NCBI GenBank assembly: GCA_032718475.1
Contig: JAUCBJ010006281.1
Span: forward strand, 56,508 to 120,507
Length of the DNA: 64,000 nt
DNA from: Nemertoderma westbladi
Lineage: Eukaryota; Xenacoelomorpha; Nemertodermatida; Nemertodermatidae
Direction of reading: 5' to 3'
Part shown: positions 10,230-21,610 of the stretch, one piece after another
Layout: every line of letters begins with the position of its first letter
How positions within the stretch are numbered: position 1 is the stretch's first letter
The notes under the pieces: generated by a model
What the model was told of the DNA's origin: nothing
Database searches by the model: none
The model's input: the letters and a program-made list of their open reading frames with translations, nothing else
Made by a program: the position numbers and the translations under genes

Positions 10230-11800
10230 TCAACATTCAATTACTCGCGATTCAACGAAAAATTTATGATGGACATAAATAACTCTTTAACTCCTGGTCA
10301 TACACATCTCGTGCTATAGACGACAAGGGCAAACTTGACTCATTCTACTACGATCTGAATTCAATATGTAACAAACACCTGCCTACGACTTTAGTTTCCC
10401 CCGAAAAATAATTGCTAAACCCTGGATGACTGAGAATCTCATTAACTGCTCAATTAATAAAAATAAATTATATAGAACTTTCATGAGGAATCCAGCACCA
10501 GAAAATGCTGCCAACTACAAAAGTTACAGGAATAAACTAACTTCTACCTTAAGAGCTGCCAAGAAAGCTTACTACTCTCACGAATTTGAAGCTAACTCTG
10601 GTAATGTACAAAAAAACTTGGTTAAATATTAACTCAGCATTAAATAAAACTAAAAATCTAAAAATTCCCAAAAAACTAACCGTCTAAAAAGTCTACCGAA
10701 ACTATCTCTGACCTTAAGCTAATTGCGGAAGCCCTCAACACCCACTTTACAACCATTGGTCCTAAGCTAGCTAAATATATTCCTAAATATATTCGTTCTC
10801 CAACTACGTTTCATTAATCACACGCGTTCCAACTCTTTCGTCCTATTAGAAACATCACCCATCAAAGTGGAATATCTAATTCTCCAACTAGATCCCAGAT
10901 CCTCATCCAATGATTGCTTCCCCACTAAACTACTAATGATTGCTGCCAAACACTTATCTACTCATTTATCTTATCTAATTAACTTATCTATATCACAAGG
11001 CTTCTTTCCGAACACTCTAAAGTCACCAAAGGTCTTACCTGTTTTGAAGTCTGCTGACCCCTCTGATGCCAATAATTACAGACCTATCTCCCTTCTAACA
11101 ATTATAAGTAAATTGTACGAATCCATTTAATTAACTCACAATTAATATCCTATCTAAATAAGTACTCTATATTATCTGATTCCCAATACGGCTTTCGCCC
11201 CAAATCTACTACTAACCACGTCCTGCTATCTGTTGTCGAAAATATCCACAATTATTTAGATCACAAGTTATACAGTACTGCCATTTACATTGACCTGAAA
11301 AATGCTTTAGACACTATCGACCACTCCATTCTTATCTGAAACTTGACTGCTATGGTATTCGCGGAATTCCTTTCCAATAAATCAAAAGTTTTTTACAGTC
11401 TAGATCTCAATTTGTTTCTATTGGCTCCAGCCACTCATCTAGCCTACCTATTTCCTGCAGGGTCCCCCAAGGCGCCACCCTCTCCCCAATCCTATTCATG
11501 TTATATATCAATGACCTGCCCAACGCTACATCACTGACTTCTACACTATTTGCTGATGTCAATATTTTACACGTTGCCAAGCCTACTATGGGCTCTCTAA
11601 TCTCTCCATCTAACTTAGAGCTTTCTAAGATCGCTGATTGGCTATCTGATAACCGACTATCTCTTAACCTATCTAAGACCGAATACACTCCAACATACCA
11701 CTTACAAATCCTGATCCTATTCTAATCAATCAGTCTCGTATTACTCATAAGCCTCATTCCAAATTTCTAGGAGTTCTAGTTGGCAATAATCTAAACTAGA
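10230..11800 (+). pseudogene. CR1/Jockey-like LINE ORF2 (decayed)
   Basis: Plus-strand pieces in several frames give the post-endonuclease linker (PWMTENLINCSINKNKLYR), RT fingers (NNYRPISLLTIISKLYES), YGFRPKSTTNHVLL, palm (YIDLKNALDTIDHSIL), the turn VPQGATLSPILFMLYINDLP and a degraded active site FADV instead of FADD. Stops and frameshifts occur throughout. The family copies itself by target-primed reverse transcription; this copy is inactive. Similar C-terminal sequence continues to about 12070. Confidence 0.8.
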
Positions 11801-12069
11801 AGTCGCACGTCAAACATATTTTATCTAAAATTTCGAAAACTTCCGGTATATTCTACAAATCACGCCACATCTTTCCACTTCACATTCTCCGTCAACTTTA
11901 CTTTTCCCTTGTTCACCCAATCTACTTTATGGGCTTTTTCTCTGGGGTAAAAACCCATGCTTCTACTCTTAGACCCCTATGTGTAAAGGTGAATAAACTC
12001 CTCCACTGTATTACCTTTTCGCACTACCAAGCTTCCTCTAATCCAATCTATAAGTCTCTCAGCATCCTA

Positions 12070-12300
12070 AGCATCAATCACTGAGCTTCTCTAAGTTGAC
12101 CACTAATTTACCCAAAGCAGATTGGAGATTTTGTATTTCGAGTTCCAGTGCTAGATGTATATCTTGAGTAATTTGTTCCTTGGTAGTAGAATCAAACTCT
12201 TGTGCAACATTTTAGAAACGATAGTGTATCTGACTATTGATGGAACAACTCCGATTATCCAATGCCTTTAGGATTGTCTCTTTTTCTGATTATTTTTTTC
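12070..12300 (-). pseudogene. possible coiled-coil coding remnant
   Basis: A short open minus-strand stretch reads as an amphipathic helix (FDSTTKEQITQDIHLALELE then IQNLQSALGKLVV). Its composition resembles the coiled coil of a LINE ORF1 or Gag protein, but nothing specific was recognised and no start is visible. Confidence 0.3.
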
Positions 12301-12411
12301 TCCCCGAACAGAATCCACTGAATTTGTAAGAGCCTTATAATACCAAAAAATTTACTTAAACTTACTAAAATTTACTAAAAAACTTATTATACACCGAGAG
12401 AGGGGTACAGA

Positions 12412-12813
12412 GTGTACCGGGACGAGGAAGATGAGAGAAGGGATCGAAGGGAAACTTCCCGTCGGAACGTAGCTGCCGATCGACGATATGGTAGTCACGG
12501 GGAGGAGTTCTCGGAATATTCGAGAAGATTAAACTTCGATCACGAGGAGTACATTCAGACTGCAGGACATACTGTAGGTCTTACTGAACATACTATAGGC
12601 CATGCTGGGAGAGATAGTGTAGGTGATAGGGTAGCGCGAATGCCAGGATTAAACCCGGAGGTCGCAGCTTACATACCGGTGCATAGGCAGGAACATGTTA
12701 GGCCTATACCGGTACCTGCACACCAGTATGATTATAATATGCAGGGATATAACATATACCCAGGGGAAGGGGGGGAGGGGGTATTGCAGATAAGTATATG
12801 GGCCCCAATATAA
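12412..12813 (+). pseudogene. BEL/Pao-like Gag N-terminal part
   Basis: 133-residue frame, Arg/Glu-rich at first and then a His/Gly/Tyr-rich stretch matching the Gag of the 48-54 kb element (about 51114-51330). It runs out of frame at a G-rich run near 12768. Its first codon is GTG, so the true start probably lies upstream or is lost. Fragment of a polyprotein. Confidence 0.6.
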
Positions 12814-13221
12814 TGACATCTACCCCAGCGCAGTATATAACACTGGTGGGTGGGGGGGTTTGATGGTAGCAAGCCGGAAGAATATCTACAGTTCCAGAGG
12901 ATGTACAGCAATGAGATTTTAAAGAAAAATCTCACACAGGCGGAGTGCCTTAAATATCTATAAGTCTATACAGGAGGGCCAGCCTCGACATTGTGAGGCA
13001 ATACCAAGGAATTGAAGGAGGATTTACAACGGAGTGGAGAGCCTTTGGATAGGGAATTTGGCCATCCTGGGAAGATTATCCGACAAACCTAAGGGGAATA
13101 ACATCAGGCGGACTGATAACTGAGGAGAGTCTGGGCAAGGTACCGAAAGCAGAATACAGCCGACCTAAACCAGAATAAAGTGCCGTGGATGCACTTCCGA
13201 GAGTGAGGCAATCGTTGCCAT

Positions 13222-13755
13222 ATGCAACCATTGTGGAGACTTCTAGTCCATAGAACAACCGTGGTGGCTATGGAGGAAACAACACCCCTGATATGGGTAT
13301 ATGCAACCAAAACAACAAACCATCCGACTCGGACCTGGACGAAATACGCAAGACGCTATACAGAGAGTTATAATCCATACTATAGGTGTCAACTACATAG
13401 AAAGCATGTGCATATATGGGATACCGACTTCTCCATACCCGAAATAGATGTCCCGAAAGTGTCTCTCATAGTCGGCATGGACTGTCCGACGGCCCATGAG
13501 AGACTGCAAACCATCTTCGGCGATGATAAAGAGCGAGACCCGGTGGCCATTCTCACGCCATTCGGATTGACGCTCAGCAGCCCAATAAAGATGGGGATCC
13601 CGTTTAGCGTGTCCGAATCCTCAGGATGCATGCTGTCCAGTACCATTGAGGACATAAAGCAGAAGCCAAAGACGGGCGATGGGGAGGTCCCATATGGGAA
13701 GCGGCCTGAGCAGAAGTCAAGAATGGGCGATGGCCGATGGGGAGATCCCATATGA
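13222..13755 (+). pseudogene. BEL/Pao-like zinc-knuckle/protease fragment
   Basis: Contains YRCQLHRKHVHIWDTDFSIP, a Gag zinc-knuckle start fused by deletion to protease sequence, then VSLIVGMDCPTAHERLQ and DPVAILTPFGLTLSSP. The latter resembles the end of BEL/Pao aspartic proteases, where a V-A-x-x-T-x-L/F-G-W/L pattern is usual. The active-site DS/TG is not present. Afterwards an approximately 60-bp unit is imperfectly repeated (13660-13790). Confidence 0.55.
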
Positions 13756-14263
13756 AAAGCGGCCCGGGGAAGGATATCAGGAGTCGGGGGCGGGTATGGA
13801 TCTGGATCCATGTACAGTGGAAAGTGTGGAGGATGAATGCAGAGAAATACCGTCGATAGAGGAGACAGGACGTGAAACAACAGCAAGGGAGTGGGCGGAG
13901 GAGAATGGGTTCAACCCAGAGGACCTAGAGGCGATGGGATGGAACACAGATGTTCCTGGCGAGTATCAGTATAAGGATGGGGAAGAGCGGATGGCGAGAT
14001 ATCTGGAGAGATGTCTGGAAGAGACGCCGGTCCGGTACAAGGATGGGGAAGATTGGATGGCGAGATATCTGGAGAGATATATGGAAGAGACACCGATCAA
14101 AATAAGGAGGTCGAATAAGAAGATATGGTGGAAAGGTAGGAAAAACAAGAAACATAACAGGGTTGATCCAAAGGGAGAGGAGTCGAGGATAAAGGATGAT
14201 GGGAATAGGAAAGTTAGAGGAGACGTGTTGCACACGGGGTGGCAGAGTGCGAGGGGGCATTAA
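13679..14263 (+). pseudogene. BEL/Pao-like acidic-basic C-terminal segment
   Basis: Open for 194 codons. It carries two copies of a roughly 22-residue unit (YKDGEERMARYLERCLEETP and YKDGEDWMARYLERYMEETP), followed by a Lys/Arg-rich stretch. The same arrangement (EECPEECLEKTPVR, then RGRPSKKTRWKGRG) ends the Gag of the 48-54 kb element, so this is a family feature of unknown role. Confidence 0.55.
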
Positions 14264-14335
14264 ATGGTAAGCCATTATGCGTACCGAAGGATGACAAGAT
14301 GAAGGGTGGCATTTTGCCGCCAGGGGACGATGAGG

Positions 14336-15615
14336 AGTTCTATGAGGTGGCGGAAAGAAAACCACAGTACACAATATCGTATTATTATTTCAGTTTTCCA
14401 GCAAATTACATGTCCACTAGAGGTAGTATTGCCAATTGCAATGTACCTATTACAGTTCAGCCGGTACTCAGTTAATTATCACCTATCAGCTGTTATCATC
14501 AGTCTGACGCTCCACTCCACTGACCTACTGTCTCTCTAGATCCAAGTCACGGGTTACACGCTCTGCTACCATTGTTAAAAGTTACATTATTTATATCTTC
14601 CAATAATACTTTCTTACAGCAACTATCAGATCACTATAATAATAAACTACAAATATATATTATAAATCGACCACCACTAATAACCCGTACCCAGGTACTG
14701 GTACTGGTACACAACTGTACTACCCAGAACCAGTCCTATTCACAAAGTCCGGTATAGGCTATGCCTTAGGTCATCACATTCACACTTGTGCTCCTATAAC
14801 ATGCTGTATATTGTTGGATTGTGTTAAATTTTGTGCTATTTAATTATTTAAAATATTTAAGACAACCTGTTACCTCTTACCGAGGTGTAACGATTATTTT
14901 AAAAAAAAATACATGTGAAATATAGTGGAAAATGAAACGAGGTCTAAATTTCCATGCTATGAACCAAATCTGTTAACATAGATACATTCGCTGATATGCT
15001 GGCTGATGAATTGGTTGAATTATCGATGAAACGTTCATACAAAATTGTACACTGCATTTTATACTGATGATACTGATACTTTTGATTGTATCTACTGAAA
15101 CGCACTATGGTTTCAACTTAACACTGTTGGATTTATGGGAAAATAAAATATTTAGATATTTTATATCATCAAAGCAATGTTCAGCTTAGTATAGTAAAGG
15201 CAAAGTAAGGAACATTGGAACAGTGTAATCTCTGCTAGTTTCGAGTATCTATTAGGTGAAATTCAGGGATAAATGCTCTTTCTTATATTTTGTTCTATTT
15301 ATTTATAAACAATTTAGAGTATGACCTGGAAAGAAATGGTCTTGCAGGTATAGATTTTGCTTACTTCCATTACTATCTTATCTTATACTCTGATGATGTT
15401 ACTCTTTACTCTAACGTTAATAACTTGCAATAAAATTGGGTGGGTAATATTTGATGATATTGGGTGCAACGTTTTGAACCAACAATAAATGTATTTACCT
15501 CAACAGTTTGTACTTTTTGTAACAAAAAGGAACTACCTACATTCATTATATTTTCACTATACAGTGAATCACTACTTTACACATTGGTATGTTAATATAC
15601 AGTAGTTATGGAATG
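14336..15615. other. AT-rich sequence, nothing recognised
   Basis: No coding similarity, RNA gene or clear repeat boundary. Short frames here have ordinary AT-rich composition. Confidence 0.5.
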
Positions 15616-15619
15616 GTGT

Positions 15620-16195
15620 TTGGTTTAAGAGAAATACTGCTGTATGATGTGTTTCCAGTATGTGAAACCATTTTCAGGGGATCTTGAGCTTATTTTGAAG
15701 GGAACTTGAGCATCTGGTAATTCATGGAATATGTCTGGATCTGCCCTGTCTATGGCAATGTTATGTAACACAGCACAAGCACCTATAACATGACATGCTC
15801 GAATTGGATCTAGACGTATTTCAGTGTTCAAAACAGGAAACCTTCACTTCCAAATCCCAAAAGACCTCTCTACCAGGGAGCGAGGGCTTATCAGCTTGTG
15901 ATTATAGTGCCTCTCCGGAACTGTATTTGGTTGCGTTAATCATTAACCAAGTTTTGCAACCATAACCACTATCTCCTAATAAAACGCGTGGCGTACTTTT
16001 GCCACTCGAGTTGTTGCCCAATTACACTGGTATAAACATTAATATTTTTGGAATCACATATCACCTGCACATTGATTGAGTGGTAATTCTTTGTATGCGC
16101 CAGGTTCGTTTGCCCCCGACGGGACTTGAATCCAGACAGGCCTGGATGTGCCCCATCCACACAACATACAACACCAGGAAAATCTTCCAAGTGGT
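15620..16195 (-). pseudogene. Harbinger (PIF/HARBI1-like) transposase remnant
   Basis: The minus strand reads FPGVVCCVDGAHPGLSGF and KNYHSINVQVICDSK (upstream part of the DDE nuclease), then in shifted frames LLGDSGYGCKTW (second catalytic Asp region), SLVERSFGIWKWRFPVLNTE (third catalytic Glu region) and RACHVIGACAVLHNIAID. These are the ordered conserved blocks of Harbinger transposases. At least two frameshifts break the frame. Terminal inverted repeats were not located. Confidence 0.85.
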
Positions 16196-16339
16196 AAAAG
16201 TCTTGCTATACCTTTTTTATTTCATTGTCTATTTGTGGAAACATTTAAAAATCATTAATTATTCTACTTAGACTATCACATCTATCTATATCTATAATTG
16301 ATATAGATAGATCCTGGCTTAACAAAAATATTTTGCCAG

Positions 16340-17115
16340 TACCATGCAATCAACAATTGGCAAGCTTAATGCAGCATGCATTAAGAATGCTACGCCAGCT
16401 TATCAACAAAGTTGCACCAGCACAACGCCCTATCCACCATGGCTATCGCGAGATGATCTGCATCTTCAAGGACAGTAGTAGTAGTAGGTTGGAGATATGT
16501 GCTCTTTGCACAGTGAACCTGAAGTAGCATTCTTGTGAATGTGCTATCCAGAGATTTCATGTCCTCAGCAGTTTGAACACAGCATGGACTCACATAGAGG
16601 AGCACTGGTACTACTGCTGGTCTAAATAATAGGACCTTAAGTTTCCGATTAATTCTCTGTGACTTCCAAATCCTGGAAAGCCTATTCAAGGGTGCCCATA
16701 CCTTTCCCTTACGTATTCGAAGGTTCTCACCTGACTTCCCGATCCATGATTCCAGGTAACAGAAATCATCCACATGCCTGCATGCTCAAGCATACCATCC
16801 TTTGCGCTTATATGCTCATACGGTCAGACATTTCCTGGGGATTTTCAAAGTTAACTGTCAAAATTATGGTCTTCTTGGAGTTAACAAAAAGATCAACACT
16901 AGAAGCAGCCTGTTCTAATGAGCTGAGGAGCCATTGGGCTCCTTCTAGTGAATCTGAGAGTACTCCTTAGGTACTGGATTACCTCGACTTCTGGAAGTGG
17001 GTTTACCATAAACCCATCATCACTATGATGATCTAAGGATATGCAAAAGAATGTAGTCAATCACAATTATTATGAATAAGAATGGTGCAATATAATAGTA
17101 CACAAAACATAAATT
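16340..17115 (-). pseudogene. RTE-like LINE fragment A (decayed)
   Basis: Minus-strand similarity to the longer copy at 17991-19623: the RT thumb and C-terminal part (MDDFCYLESWIGKSGENLRI, SLDSTFTRMLLQVHC). It is more diverged than the neighbouring copies, lacks the (TAG)n tail and has an internal deletion removing the GHCFR region. Confidence 0.8.
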
Positions 17116-17229
17116 CGGAATGCAGGGAAAATGTCTGAACAACCCAGAAAACATGGGAGCGACACCCTAATTCACAACCAAATATATATACAGTAGACAA
17201 TCACATGGAAAACGTGCATTTTAACAAGC

Positions 17230-17407
17230 AAACATCTACGGTAGGCATTATGTCTGAGCGATATAGAGACGCCAACGAACATCGAGAAAGGCGATCTTGA
17301 CAACTTAACCCGGAAGTAGCACCTATATCAGCTGGTAGCTAGGCAACCATCTTCTAGGCTTATACCGGTACCGGAGGAACCTGAGTACATATCGGATAGG
17401 CATACAC
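17230..17407 (+). pseudogene. BEL/Pao-like Gag remnant, part 1
   Basis: Short stretch related to the NPE.A.YIP region of the 12.4 kb and 51.1 kb Gag copies. LINE B interrupts it at 17408, with an 11-bp target duplication TAGGCATACAC at 17397-17407 and 17738-17748. Confidence 0.5.
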
Positions 17408-17737
17408 TACTAGGATCGGCATGCTGCATTGCAGCTGCATTTTTAAAAATGCTGTGCCGGCTTGTCGACAAAATTGCGCCGCCACAACTCCCTATCACCC
17501 ATGACATTTGCTAGATCATCCGCATCTTCAAGGCCAGTGTCCTTTAAGATGCGTCTCAAGAAAGTCGGCGGTCCACCATGCTTATTCACTCCATGAGGCT
17601 GCCAAAGTACAAGATTATGCACTGGCTGGTCCTCACAGCGAAAGCAATGTCCTGCAAAGCAGAGGCGATTTTGTTCTAGTGTCAAGCTTGGAGGAACCAA
17701 TGAGACACCTCCAATGTTATATAGTGTCTGGTTTGGT
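17408..17737 (-). mobile_element. RTE-like LINE fragment B, 5'-truncated
   Basis: 330-bp 3' end of the same LINE family. On the minus strand it ends in (TAG)n just after CCGATCC. An 11-bp target duplication (TAGGCATACAC) flanks it. Protein remnants: VPPSLTLEQNRLCFAGHCFR and a C-terminal NFVDKPAQHF. It inserted into a BEL/Pao-like Gag remnant. Confidence 0.9.
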
Positions 17738-17990
17738 TAGGCATACACAGCTACCCATACACCAATATATTATCAACAACGAGGGTAGGCCAATTTATCC
17801 AGATAGAAATAATTACACAGATAGGCCAAACCCCCCACCGGAGTCTATGCAAGATTACATAGCAACTGGATGGGAGAAAAATAATTATAATATGCACCAC
17901 TACGAACGAAGTCCAATAAATTATACTGCATATAACGTACAGTAGATGAATATAATATGGGGAATATATTACACATAGGCCAAATAATAC
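17738..17990 (+). pseudogene. BEL/Pao-like Gag remnant, part 2
   Basis: Continues the Gag-like reading (LPIHQYIINNEGRPIYPDRN, then NYNMHHYERSPINY), with the Tyr/Asn-rich character of the related copies at 12.7 and 51.3 kb. LINE C interrupts it at 17991. Confidence 0.5.
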
Positions 17991-19623
17991 TACTAGGATC
18001 GGCATGCTGCATTGCAGCTGCATTTTTAAGAATGCTGTGCCGGCTTGTCAACAAAATTGCACCGCCACAACTCCCTATCACCCATGACATTTGCTAGATC
18101 ATCCGCATCTTTAAGGCCAGTGTCCTTTAAGATGCGTCTCAAGAAAGTCATGGGCTGTCCACCATGCTTATTCACTCCATGAGGCTGCCAAAGTACAAGA
18201 TTATGCACTGGCTGGTCCTCACGGCGAAAGCAATGTCCTGCAAAGCGGAGGCGATTTTGTTCTAGTGTCAAGCTTGGGGGAACCAATGAGACACCTCCAA
18301 TGTTATATAGTGTCTGGTTGGAGATGTGTGCATTGTACTTGACACAATGAACCCGGCGTAGCATTCTTGTGAATGTGCCATCCAGAGATTTGGTGTCCTC
18401 AGCAGTTAGAGCCCAGCATGGACTCCCGTAGAGGAGTAATGGAACTACTGCTGCTCTAAATAATCGGACCTTAAGTTTCCGATTAATTCTCGGTGACTTC
18501 CAAAGCCTGGAAGGCCTATTCAAGGCTGCCCATGCCTTTCCCTTACGTATTCGAAGGTCCTCACCTGACTTCCGGATCCATGATCCCAGGTAACAGAAGT
18601 CGTCCACATGCTCAAGCATACCATCCTTTGAGCTTATGCTCATCCGATCAGAGACTTGCTGAGGACTTTCAAAGTTAACTGTCAAAATTTTGGTCTTTCT
18701 GGAGTTAATAAAAAGACCAACACTAGAAGCAGCATGTTCTAATGAGCTGAGGAGCCGTTGGGCTCCCTCTAGTGATTCTGAGAGTACTCCTAAGTCATCA
18801 GCAAAGTCTAGATCAGTTAGGTACTTGGCAGGATTTCCTCGACTTCTGGAGCCAGTAGGTGGAGTTATCATCACCCCATCATCATTATAATGATCTAAGG
18901 ACATGCGTAGAACATAGTCAACCACAATAATGAACAAGAATGGTGCAAGTGTGTCTCCTTGGAGGACGCCCCATAACACTTCAAATGGTTCTGTGTCACC
19001 ATCAACAGTAGACACAAATGTTGTCGAACCATCGTATACTGATCTGATTGCTGCAATAATTTCATCAGGAATCCCATATAATGAAAGTATGCTGAACATA
19101 CGTGAGCGAGAGACTGAATCAAAGGCCTTGAAAAAGTCAACAAAGATAACAGCCAGATGCCTGTCTTTCTTTTTTGATAACTCTTCAATTATCCTTCTAA
19201 GTGCCAAAATGGGCTCCATGGTCCCACGACCTTTACGGAACCCATTCTGATTTCCACGGAGCAGTCTCTCAATGGGATCCCTGATGCGATTTAATAGAAT
19301 CCTATTGTATAGCTTTGCAGCAATCGAGATCAATGAGATTCCCCGATAAGAACCATAGAGTGTTAGGTTGCCCTTCTTGGGAACTGGCACCAACTTATTT
19401 GTTTTCATTTCTTGTGGGACTCTTGTTGTTCGGTACATGTCTAGTATGATGGGATAGATGAGTTTTAAACACTCAGGTATTTTAAAGACCTCAGGGGGAA
19501 CACCATCTACTCCACTGGCACGATTGGTCTTAATGCTCTTTGCAGCAGCCTTCACTTCTGCAAAGGAGATATCGCCAATGGGAATATCTGGGAGTACAGA
19601 ATCAGACACTTTTACTTCTATAA
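17991..19623 (-). mobile_element. RTE-like LINE copy C, 5'-truncated, frame mostly open
   Basis: Flanked by a 12-bp target duplication GCCAAATAATAC (17979-17990, 19624-19635). The (TAG)n tail lies at the low-coordinate end, so the element reads on the minus strand. It is 5'-truncated and carries RT through the C-terminus without the endonuclease. It lies inside a BEL/Pao-like remnant. Confidence 0.92.
18026..19623 (-). CDS. RTE-like LINE reverse transcriptase (N-terminally truncated)
   Basis: Open for more than 530 codons. RT blocks in order: SYRGISLISIAAKLYNRIL (fingers), NQNGFRKGRGTMEPILAL, VIFVDFFKAFDSVSRSRMF (palm A, usually VDxxKAFD), GVLQGDTLAPFLFIIVVDYV, and LDFADDLGVLSES with the catalytic FADD. 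Thumb and a conserved C-terminus follow (RLRFAGHCFRREDQPVHNLV, then LWQPHG). The first codons at the 19648 end are flanking DNA, so no authentic start exists. RTE-type assignment rests on the short 3' end, the trinucleotide tail and the C-terminal GHC block. The missing endonuclease makes it non-autonomous. Confidence 0.85.
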
Positions 19624-20340
19624 GCCAAATAATACACCCCACCCACATGTAACAAGGGACTTACAACAACAATAGCTTGACCATTACATATATAATCATC
19701 AGGATCAGGGTTGGGAGAGAGCCACATAATCGGGATCACAACAACGGATAAATAAATTGGAAACCAACAACAGCCAGCATAACAGACAACATGCACATCC
19801 AGACTGTGAAAACACTGTACCGGTACCAACTGCAGTACCAAACCGGTCGCATAGCAACAGTATTCTACAAGAGTTATCACCCATATCGTATCCGGGTAGA
19901 CAACCAAAACAACAAACGAGGTCAGCAGTTCAAACAACAACACAACAGAGTGAGACTTCAACAGATACAGCACAACGGAATGAAGCAAACTCGATTAAAT
20001 ACATTAGTCATTAGTTGACGCCTTGAAGATTAAACTTGAACTGCCAGCCGTCGATCCATTTAAATTTGATGGAATAAAACTGGAAGAATACATCTAATTA
20101 GAACCTATCAGCACCGGACTGATTAAAATATCTACAGTGTTTCACATCGGGAGCAGCATACGACATCGTGCGCGAACATCTGGGGATGAGCAACGTATTT
20201 GAAATGGCTTGGGTAGCTTTATATCGAGAATATGGACACCCAGCCAAAATTATCAAGCTGACTATTAAAAACCTAACAGCAACAGCTAACTGGATCTTGT
20301 GATTGATTTGGTCCATTTACAACTGGTGTCCTGTAGAACA
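19624..20340 (+). pseudogene. BEL/Pao-like Gag remnant, part 3
   Basis: After the LINE C insertion the Gag-like sequence resumes, with a Gln/Asn-rich stretch and then an upstream capsid-like piece (REHLGMSNVFEMAWVALYRE, YGHPAKIIKL, NLTATANWIL). These match the RSGEPLDREFGHPGKII segment of the 12.4 kb copy. Frames are interrupted. Confidence 0.55.
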
Positions 20341-20554
20341 GTCCATGCCAAGGATGGTTGTAACTCTGCGTATCTGTAATTGTTGTTAGGTCTACAGGAC
20401 ACCAGTCGTAAATGGACCAAATCAATCACAAGATCCAGTTAGCTGTTGCTGTTAGGTTGTTAAGAGTCAGCTTGATAATTTTGGCTGGGTTTCCATATTC
20501 TCGATCTAAAGCTTCCCCAGCCATTTCAAATCCGTTGCTCATCCCCAGATGTTC
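20174..20554. repeat. inverted duplication of a Gag segment (about 164-bp arms, 53-bp loop)
   Basis: 20174-20337 and 20391-20554 are near-perfect reverse complements. The left arm reads as Gag on the plus strand, and the right arm reads the same Gag segment on the minus strand (GEALDREYGNPAKIIKLTLN). The arms end at CTGTAGA / TCTACAG. The minus copy is a little better preserved. Gag-like sequence continues on the minus strand to about 20668. Confidence 0.88.
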
Positions 20555-20736
20555 ATCCAGATGCTCCCGATGATTTGGATATTGTGAAATGGGTGTAGAA
20601 TACCCCCTGGATATCTGGATATGGAAATCCCGATATTCTATCATACCAACATACATCTGAACCAACATACATTTTACATACTGACCGCGGTCCTACAATG
20701 CCGAGCCCCGGCTCCAGTTGATATCGATATTCAACT

Positions 20737-21610
20737 ATGTCTATAACACTTGACGCGGTTTACCGAGAAATAATTGAATTACGCAAAACTAGTGAGGCAA
20801 ATTATCTAAACCTGCAACACAGCATTGATATATCTAGAGCTGCAAGCGAAAGCACACGCAGGCAGATTAACGAACACCAACAATTCCTTACAGCCAGTTT
20901 CCTAAACAATGACTCTGAACACAAAATCGACGCAGATGCAACATTCTGCTACACGGTATCGAAATTCGTTCCACAGGAAAACCTGAGGATGTCCGAAACA
21001 TCATTTAACCTATCTTGGGGTCACTAAAAGTCTCCGACGGATTGAAGTCAGTAGATGGTTGTCATCGACTTGGCCCTCAACGCCCTGGTTCTAAACGACC
21101 ACCACCAATTATTGTTAAGTTGAAGTACCATTCCCCGCGTTCTGAAATATTTTCAAATATCAAACATGTTCCTAAAGGCGTTCAGATTAGCGACCATCTT
21201 ACGATTTATCGCTCGCATTTGCTAAACTTCCTTAGGAAGATCCGTGCGGATGGTATCATATATGGTTGTGGCTCACGTAATGGCAACATTAGCGTACAGC
21301 TGGCCGCAAAATCTCGACACATAAGGATTACGAGGACGTTCTGGGATCAAAGAAACCTCAATCGCTCATCATCCCCAACACGTAGGAGGAGATTCGATCC
21401 TGCATGGATCTCCCAGTTAGCGAATCAATCTCTGGGGGGACAGGGGGTGAACCGCAAACATCTCGTTACGACGAGTTGACAGCTGTTCCAGTACCGAAGG
21501 ACAAGGGGAAAAAACAACGCGTCCATCTCAGCCGATCTCGAACCGGTCTACGATCCCACCCCACGTCGACTGACAACCAATATATTTCCCTTGAAGAAGA
21601 ATCCCAATAG
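20737..21610 (+). pseudogene. LINE ORF1-like protein (frameshifted)
   Basis: Two overlapping frames (20737-21027; 21015-21479) together read as a LINE ORF1: an N-terminal helical part (REIIELRKTSEANYLNLQHS), then an RRM-like region with a CHRLGPQRPG motif, IIVKLKYHSPRSEIFSNIKH, ISDHLTIYRSHLL and a basic C-terminus. ORF1 proteins of CR1/L2-type LINEs bind the element RNA. A single frame change near 21015 breaks it. No reverse transcriptase follows downstream. Confidence 0.6.

Larger units (their letters stand above)
12393..14335 (+). mobile_element. BEL/Pao-like retroelement remnant (Gag and protease parts)
   Basis: Clearly related to the gag-only element at 47967-54387. It shares the Arg-rich stretch, IQTAGHTVGLTEHT, the HDYN/YDYN...IYPGEG block and the acidic C-terminal part. 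It also keeps sequence the other copy lacks: a Gag capsid-like segment (EYLQFQRMYSNEILKKNLTQ, 12860-12960; LDREFGHPGKII, 13040-13080) and the end of a BEL-type protease (KVSLIVGMDCPTAHERLQTI, 13456-13620). No RT, RNase H or integrase follows. Frames are broken, and a short poly-G run lies at about 12768. Confidence 0.7.

Noticed and set aside
13389-14374. Several minus-strand frames rich in Pro/Leu/Ser
   Set aside because: Antisense of the BEL/Pao-like remnant; the plus strand carries the recognisable motifs.
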